A stretch of 64,000 nt of DNA, taken from NCBI GenBank assembly GCA_033060915.1, contig CM065392.1, positions 13,987,501 through 14,051,500 of the forward strand. Reading direction: 5' to 3'. A program made the translations under genes and the position numbers. Position 1 is the first letter of the stretch. Each line of letters begins with the position of its first letter. Shown here one piece after another: positions 58,170-64,000 of this stretch. The DNA is from Euryodendron excelsum (lineage: Eukaryota > Streptophyta > Magnoliopsida > Ericales > Pentaphylacaceae). The notes under the pieces are model-generated. The model was not told the origin of the DNA and made no database searches. It saw nothing but the letters and a program-made list of their open reading frames with translations.

Positions 58170-60214
58170 AACCAAGAGTGACCTGGCGCCTATTGTAGTG
58201 TTGGCAGGCTTAAAATTCCACTAGCGCCACGACAGGCCATTTTTTGGCTTTGCGACCATTTTTTGGCTTGGCGCCACTACTAGTGGCACTAGCCACTTTG
58301 GAAACCTTTTAAGGTGGCAAGAAACATATCTTCGACCCTTGATACACAAGGTAGAAGATTTGGGTGCCTATCCTAGTGACTACCATGCATTTTTTAGCCT
58401 AGCTCCACTAGGAATGACTCTAAAAAGTCCAAGAATGTTTCGGAAGGATGGGAATGGTCCGAAAGGCCAAAAATGGGTAAAAACTCTTGAAATAGTGTCC
58501 CAGGGGTAACAGACTTGAAAAATAAGGTCGGATTTGTCGACCGGGGTATTAGGGGCAAAATGGTCAACTAGACCGGAACACCACCGGAATGGACTTAGAA
58601 TAATCCACGAGCGGACTTAAATGTTGGAAACACTGTCTAGAGTGCTTCAAGGGAGTGCCGGTTTGATACCCAAAGCCGGTGTGGTTGGAAAAGGCAATCG
58701 GCTCACAGGGGCAAAATGGTCATTTTTGCACTGGGTTTACCGAAATTGACTCGGAATGATCCGAAAAGATAATGAAAGGTCAGGAATACTATAAAAAGCA
58801 TTCTCAAGAGGTTACCAATTTGATACCCAGAGCCGGTGTGGTTCCCGAGGGCACTCGGATGCCTAGGGGCAAAATGGTCATTTTGATCGAATGGTCTCGG
58901 AATTGGTCCAGAACCGACTGGAAGGCACTTAAACATGCCAAATTATCTTTGGGACAATCTTGGAAGGGTGGACTTATTGTTTTAAGGACTTAGGTACTTT
59001 CTCGAAAAGCATGCCGAAAATGGCCTGAGGAGCAGTTTGGTCATTTTTCACCAAAGTGGGCTAGCAGGCACTAGTGTTGACCTGGGTTTTGAGTGTTTCC
59101 ATCACTTTGACGGTCTATGACGAGCTAGTTTCAAAAGGAATCTCATCCTTTAGTAAACATGTCACAATCAAGAGGCGAGTTCGATCCCGTGACATAGGGA
59201 ATTTGTTGGCAATTTCCCAATGTTGACCTGTTTACAAGTGTTTCCGCCACTCTAACGGTTCGTGTTCATTTTGGAGACTGCCTCAACTCGGGAAGCTGCT
59301 AAGTGGACTTACCATTTGAGAAATCAACTTTCTCGAAAGACATGTTGAATAATGGACCTTCTTCGTTGGCGGGCTAGCAGGTGCCAAAGGTGGACCGTTT
59401 TACTATCTCGAGGACTTGAGGTCTCATTCCAATCAATGGGTTTAAAGGGACTTACAGTTTCGAAGAGTTTTTTCAAAAAATATGGTAGATTGGATGGTCT
59501 TACCGCCTAAGGGATCAACTTTCTCAAAAGGTCTGCCGAATTTGATTGGAATTGGAATTAGACTTGAAGTTGAATTTGATATTAAACCGGGGACTTACCG
59601 TCTCTAGGAAGATGTGCCCACTAGAATTGGACTGAGCAATGCCACAAGGACATTTTGGTTATTTTTCTTCTATTGGACCCAGCGGGCCCGCGAAGTGATT
59701 GATTAATTGGATTGAGTTTGAAAAGTTGATTTGAACTCGAATATGTCTATGTCAATTTGAATATAAGTTCGGTCGGACAGGAGATTGCCAAGCAGGCAAA
59801 AATGGAGTGCTTACAACCGGCAGCACCCCAGTCAACTCTAGTCAATCCCAGTCAACCCCGGTCAATCTTGGTCAACCCTAGAACTCCTGGGATGAGGTGA
59901 CCGTGATCTGGTCACTCTCTTTAATCATACCGGCTCTGGGAATCAAACCAGTAACCTCTGTGACACTGTCCATAATGTCCCCTTCAATTTCTAGCCAGGT
60001 CCCCCCGCCCGGCACTTTCATTTTCATACCAGAACCTCCCTGCTCCACTCTGAGTGGTGCATGAATAATTTTAGCCTTGAGCCACTTCTAGAGGTGCATA
60101 CCAGCTGTCAATGGCAGTTACAAATTACCCATCCTTCTGATCAGCCCTTTTTTTTTTAGCCCTCATTAATAAACCCGCGTCACTATTAGTGGCGCACGCT
60201 CCTTGTTTTTGCAT

Positions 60215-60222
60215 TATAAATA
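60215..60222 (+). promoter_or_regulatory. LTR C TATA box
   Basis: GCATTATAAATACAGACC; conserved context. Confidence 0.7.
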
Positions 60223-60304
60223 CAGACCTCCCCCCTTACTATTTTGGGTCAAAACAATTTACCCAGAAACTCTCCCCCTTTGTTCCAAATAGCTCTCGGA
60301 GCCT

Positions 60305-60338
<34 letters not shown>

Positions 60339-60339
60339 G
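60305..60339. repeat. (CT)n microsatellite in LTR C
   Basis: CT dinucleotides with one TTTC interruption, in the transcript leader, equivalent to 39,881-39,910. Confidence 0.9.
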
Positions 60340-61871
60340 AAGTCTTGTCGGCTGAGCCCTAGCCCAAAGCTTCAAAGCCTTAGCCTCCAAGCTCCACCGA
60401 AGGTCCGCTCCGCTGGCCGGAAGCTCCCAAAGTCTTCTTGAGTTCAAGGCCTAAGCCTCCATCCAAGAAAGAAGAAACGGAACAGGGTAATCTCTAGTTT
60501 ACCTTTCCGTATTCCCCCACTTTCTCTTCTACCTCCGAACCCACTTGGGTTCTTCTCTTTTGTAATCTCCTATCTCTAAACCCCCCTTTCTTGCATGCTT
60601 GGAACAAGGGGATGTTAAGTCCATGTCGAGAGTGAACAAGAGGAGATTACTGATCGGGACTCTGTTTAAGGCCTTCACTTGCTTCACTACATGGCCGTAG
60701 GGCCCCCGTTGTAATGTGGTGATACCTGGCCTTGTTTGTTTCATACCGTTATTTTCGCTGACATGCATTTGAATTCTCGCCATCACTTTATCCCCTAAAA
60801 TCATTTTCAAAGTTGTTTTCTCAAAACCACCATTTTAGGTTGGTCCTAACCCTCTCATGGTTCGGGTTTTCCTAGAAAAGTGTGACATTTTGAAATGGCT
60901 TCTAGTAGCCTATATTGGTTTCTTTTCAAAAAACACAATCCCCAAATGGTCCTAGTTATTCCACGACTAAGGTTGTCTCGGGAAACGTGTGACATTCAAA
61001 AAGGTCTACATTTTGCCCTCGTGCCTTTATTGTTTTTCAAAGTCAGGAGCCTAAATTGATTCTTGCCTTCTAATGGCTAGAATGGCTTTAGGCAAAGTGC
61101 GATATTCATTTGAATGTCTAAAATTCAAGTTAGGGTTTTGGACCCTAAAGCATGTTTTCAAAAGACTCGATTTTTGAACCATTTACAAAATTTGTGTTTG
61201 TCAAATCATAGAAGTCCAATCCTAGGAAAATCCTGTTCTTGCCAACTTGGAAGCTTTCATTTTTCAAGCCAAAATCATACCTTTTTCAAAACCCTCCAAA
61301 TGCTTAATTTTCAAATCAATCAAAACTTCCCTTTTCCAAACTTTCCTTTTTGAAATCAATCAAATCAAAACCTTCTATTTCAAATCCCTCAAATCACTCC
61401 TTTTTCAAACCTTCCGAATTTAAACCCTAAATCAATTCCTCCCATTTTGGAAAACAATCCAAACTTTCCGTTTTCAAATAAATCAAATCTTTTTAAAAAA
61501 GGAAACAAAACATTTTTAAATCTTTTTCAACCCTTTCAAATCTTCCAAATCTTTTCAAATCTTTCCGAAATGAAACAAATCAAATCTTTTTTAAAAAAGG
61601 AAACAAATCTTTTCAAAATTCTCAAATCAAATTTCAATCTTTTTAGATCAAATCAAATCTTCCTAAAAAGAAAATATTTCAAAAATCAAATCTTCCTTAA
61701 AAGGAAATATTTCTAAATCCAATCTTCTTAAAAAGGAAACATTTCCAAATTTAGTCTTCTTGAAAAGGAAACATTTTCAAACTCAAACTTTCCTGAAAAG
61801 AAAACTTTCTAAAAATGAAAACTTTCTAGAAACAGAAACTCATTTCAAAATTTCAACTCTTTCGAACTATT

Positions 61872-61945
61872 GTCTGAACTACAGTTGACCTGATCCTCTT
61901 TAATGAGGTACATAGGTAACCTTTCATGGGGTGCAGTCACAACCC
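61872..61945 (+). promoter_or_regulatory. Conserved LTR box in LTR C
   Basis: The core reads GGTACATAGGTAACC here, two changes from TACGTAGGCAACC, followed by GGGTGCAGTCACAACC. Confidence 0.5.
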
Positions 61946-62518
61946 TTTCCAAATTCCCAATTCCATAACCATTTTTCAAACTTAACTCCATCTTTCAAAC
62001 TCTTTCCAAACTTTATTTTCAAAATTTCTCTAAGTGAATAGCATTAAACATAGGTAATCGGTGAGTCATAGTTAGGTGAGTAAAAAGTGAATGGACATAT
62101 AGGTACCGTAAGGGCAGGATAGAGTGATAGTATTAGGACATCTTCCCTAATGTAACCAACCCTCGAACTTAAGAATTTCTATTTCAAAGACCAAAACCGA
62201 AGTTGATTTTCAAAAGGGCTTTCCAAAATTTTTAGGATTGTCAAACAACCCTAACTTCTAAAACCCTCTCATGAGGACGTTTTTCAAAAATACTTTTCAA
62301 AACCTAAGTTTGACCCTCGGGTTTTACTTGGTGTAGTTGACCTAACACATCTTTAAATATGTTAGGTGGCAACTCCAAAGACCTTTTCAAAAAGCCCTAA
62401 TCAATTCTATTCAAAGCTCATCGCATTCGTCATTTTAGAAGAATGAGTTCTAACGAGAGAGCACCGTACCTTTCTCCCCAAGCCATGAGGGCCCGATATC
62501 CGCAAACGAGGCGCAACA

Positions 62519-63052
62519 GCTAGCAGGCGTTGTTGTTAACCTAGGTGTTGGTTCTCGAGACCGCCCGGTCTTGGAAAGCTACCTGTGCAGTGTTGGTCCC
62601 TGAGACCTCTTGGTCTCAGAGAGCGACCTGTAGGGTGGTGTTGGTTCCTAAGATCATCCGATCTCAAGAAGCTACCTGTAGGGTGGTATTGGTGCCCAAG
62701 ATCGCCTAGTCTAAGAAAACTACCAAATGATGGACATTCTACAATAACGGACCAGCAGGTGCCAGAAGTGTGTTGGTCGCCAAGATCACCGGATCTCGGG
62801 AAGCTACCTGGGTGGTGTTGGTTTCCGAGATCGCCCGGTCTCAAAAAATTGTCTGGTCTCGAAAAGTTTCCTGGAGTGCCTAGGGGCAATATGGTCTTTT
62901 CAGTTTCTATTGGGCTTTATATGCTCAGGAAGCGACCAGTTGATTGAATTGGAGTTTGAAAGAGCTAGCTTGGGCTCGCATGTGTTATGATGTTTGAAAC
63001 TAGATCCGGTTGGACCAGAGATTGCTGAGTAGGCAAAAATGGGGTGCTTACA
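62519..63052 (-). mobile_element. Solo LTR of family 1, minus strand, second part (nest level 1)
   Basis: After the GCTAG duplication (62,519-62,523) the reversed LTR continues. An array of GAGATCGCCCGGTCTC-like words (62,550-62,880, about 55-65 bp period) corresponds to the hairpin-bearing tandem units of the LTR U3. It ends with GGGGTGCTTACA, the complement of TGTAAGCACCCC, at 63,052. The plus and minus frames at 62,536-62,947 translate this repeat and are not genes. Confidence 0.85.
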
Positions 63053-64000
63053 ATCATCTATTCCGTTGAGCACATAAAATCATTTGGACATTTGATTATA
63101 ATGCTTTTTAAGATCCTTGCGTTGAAAAGAGCAACAACATAGTTTTAGGTATTCTTCACAAGCTTGGATACCATAGTGATCTAGAGTTCCTAAAAACTCA
63201 TTGTAGATAAATGGCATGAATTGGTTCAGGCTAGGCAATTGTTTGACCTAGAGTTGACGGTATTCCTCAAGAGCAATCCACCATTCGCGAAGTCGGCCTT
63301 GAAAGCGAGCTTCTAATTTTCTCAAAATAACAGGAAACGTAGTATTGAAATGCTGCATTTCAGTACTACACCATGTGGACATTTCAAAGATATGATCCCA
63401 CTATTTGGAAGGAGAGACATTGTCAAGAATAAAAAATTTCTTGATGTCAAAAAAGGGGTTATGGTTGTGAAAATCATGGATAGTATCATGGTTAGCAACA
63501 GGATCAGGGTCATCAATGATGGGATACTGTTCAAGGGGTTCACTGTGTATAATTTGTATACTGGCATCAATGGTAGTGGAGGACGAATCCTTATTAGAAG
63601 AAGAATTAATAGAGCTTTGGTTACTGTCATCATCAAGGGTACAAAGAGTGATAAGTGCATGTGTAGAAAGCTAAAAAGAGATATAACGTAGAAAAGAAGA
63701 GACGGGATTGATTTATTTGAAGGTATACATATTCTGAGGTTATTTGGAGGAAGCACCGATAAAAGGATCAGGTAGATAGTGGTAAGGAAGTGGATGGTGA
63801 GGGGGATGAATGTACAGTTTTATATTTGGGTGGTTTAACAGGTGATTGAGGGAAAACTGAGGCAAGAATAAAAGGGTTTGATTTTGGTGAAAAAATGGTA
63901 AGAAGTTGCAAAGGGGGTGGTTGAGAAATTAATAGTATGGGTTGAGACAGAAGGGATTGGTAGAAAGGATCAGATGGGCCTTGAAAATGGGGTGAGAGGT
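63053..64000 (-). pseudogene. Endogenous pararetrovirus, coat-protein N-terminal part and upstream polyprotein
   Basis: The virus-sense (minus) frame resumes right at the ATCAT duplication, and the coat-protein region reads on in the same frame once the insertion and one ATCAT are discounted. From 63,053 to about 63,350 lies the conserved coat-protein core. From about 63,420 to 63,700 lies an acidic, serine-rich, low-conservation linker. Further upstream polyprotein runs off the window, where the movement-protein region would be expected. At least one stop (near 63,400) and frame changes are visible. The open frame on 63,322-63,756 is in the wrong frame. Non-functional. Confidence 0.78.

Larger units (their letters stand above)
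57717..59815 (-). mobile_element. Solo LTR of family 1, minus strand, second part (nest level 3)
   Basis: It continues the reversed LTR from 52,647: the complement of the CTTGCATGCTTGAAA...CCCACTTGGGTTTTC leader appears at 57,720-57,815. A 47-base G-run follows, then the reversed TATA box (58,162-58,169), the dyad GCCACTACTAGTGGC (58,273-58,287), reversed U3 blocks, and the reversed LTR start GGAGTGCTTACA ending at 59,815. Confidence 0.88.
38295..62518 (+). mobile_element. Three-LTR, non-coding retroelement of LTR family 2 (nest level 2)
   Basis: Outer ends TGTTAGCACCCC (38,295) and GAGGCGCAACA (62,518) are flanked by the duplication GCTAG at 38,290-38,294 and 62,519-62,523. Layout: LTR A (38,295-40,979, 3' part missing), internal segment 1 (40,980-42,115), LTR B (42,116-45,655, complete), internal segment 2 (45,656-49,365), LTR C (49,366-50,296 plus 59,816-62,518). 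LTR C is split by the level 3 element. Removing levels 3 and 4 leaves about 14.7 kb. Neither internal segment encodes gag or pol, so it is a large non-autonomous derivative. Three LTRs between one pair of target duplications suggest recombination between LTRs of related copies. Confidence 0.85.
59816..62518 (+). mobile_element. LTR C of the three-LTR element, second part
   Basis: ACCGG resumes exactly where LTR C stopped at 50,296. The sequence then follows LTR A from 39,160 onward: GTCAACCC repeats, dyad (60,181-60,191), TATA box (60,215), (CT)n (60,305-60,339), A/pyrimidine tract, conserved box (61,872-61,945), GAGAGAGCACCGTACC, and the end GAGGCGCAACA. Total LTR C length is about 3.63 kb, close to LTR B. 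Confidence 0.87.

Noticed and set aside
62536..62947. Overlapping 117-120-codon frames on both strands
   Set aside because: Both translate a repeated GAGATCGCCCGGTCTC-like array within the minus-strand LTR.
63322..63756. 144-codon minus-strand frame, hydrophobic
   Set aside because: It is out of frame with the pararetrovirus polyprotein. The acidic, serine-rich linker in another frame is the expected viral reading.

Overview
This window is repeat-dominated intergenic DNA from a flowering plant, most likely a eudicot; I cannot name the species. I found no intact host gene, no rRNA or tRNA gene and no CRISPR array. Nearly everything I can recognise is a transposable element or an endogenous virus relic, and every coding region is broken. 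The plant assignment rests on Ty1/copia elements with a tRNA-Met-type primer-binding site, a Sirevirus-like copia element with several polypurine tracts and an extra ORF after pol, CACTA and MITE relics, chromovirus-like LTRs, very long (3.5-5.3 kb) LTRs that look like the Tat/Ogre side of Ty3/gypsy, and a caulimovirid (florendovirus/petuvirus-like) endogenous pararetrovirus.

Left part (1-31,224). A CACTA end (1287 onward) carries a protein remnant on the minus strand, followed by a MITE. Next come a copia LTR end with its primer-binding site, a 5.1-kb solo LTR (3372-8507, target duplication GTCAT), and a second, inverted copia LTR end. A degenerate copia gag-pol occupies 10,084-14,078. Its 3' LTR starts at 15,139 and is split by a 3.56-kb minus-strand solo LTR (15,607-19,167, target duplication ATATT); the last 8 bp of the copia LTR reappear at 19,173-19,180. 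Then follow AT-rich DNA, a MITE and a possible SINE, a chromovirus-like LTR on the minus strand (21,646-24,140), and a Sirevirus-like copia element (25,744-31,224). In that element the first 68 bp of the 5' LTR are fused directly to the reverse transcriptase region.

Right part (31,225-64,000). This is a five-level nest whose boundaries can be read from target-site duplications. Level 0 is a minus-strand endogenous pararetrovirus, interrupted in its coat-protein region. Level 1 is a minus-strand ~5.3-kb solo LTR (33,485-63,052, ATCAT). Level 2 is a plus-strand non-coding element with three LTRs (38,295-62,518, GCTAG). Level 3 is a minus-strand solo LTR inside the third LTR (50,297-59,815, ATCGG/ACCGG). 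Level 4 is a plus-strand solo LTR inside that (52,648-57,716, CACAT). The long LTRs share a TATA box, CCACT-N3-AGTGG dyads just upstream of it, a conserved box around TACGTAGGCAACC, and a long degenerate pyrimidine/A-rich stretch.

The genes do not work together as a system. The window records successive insertions, LTR-LTR recombination to solo LTRs, and internal deletions. All alignments were made by eye; family names below the superfamily level are recollection and inference.
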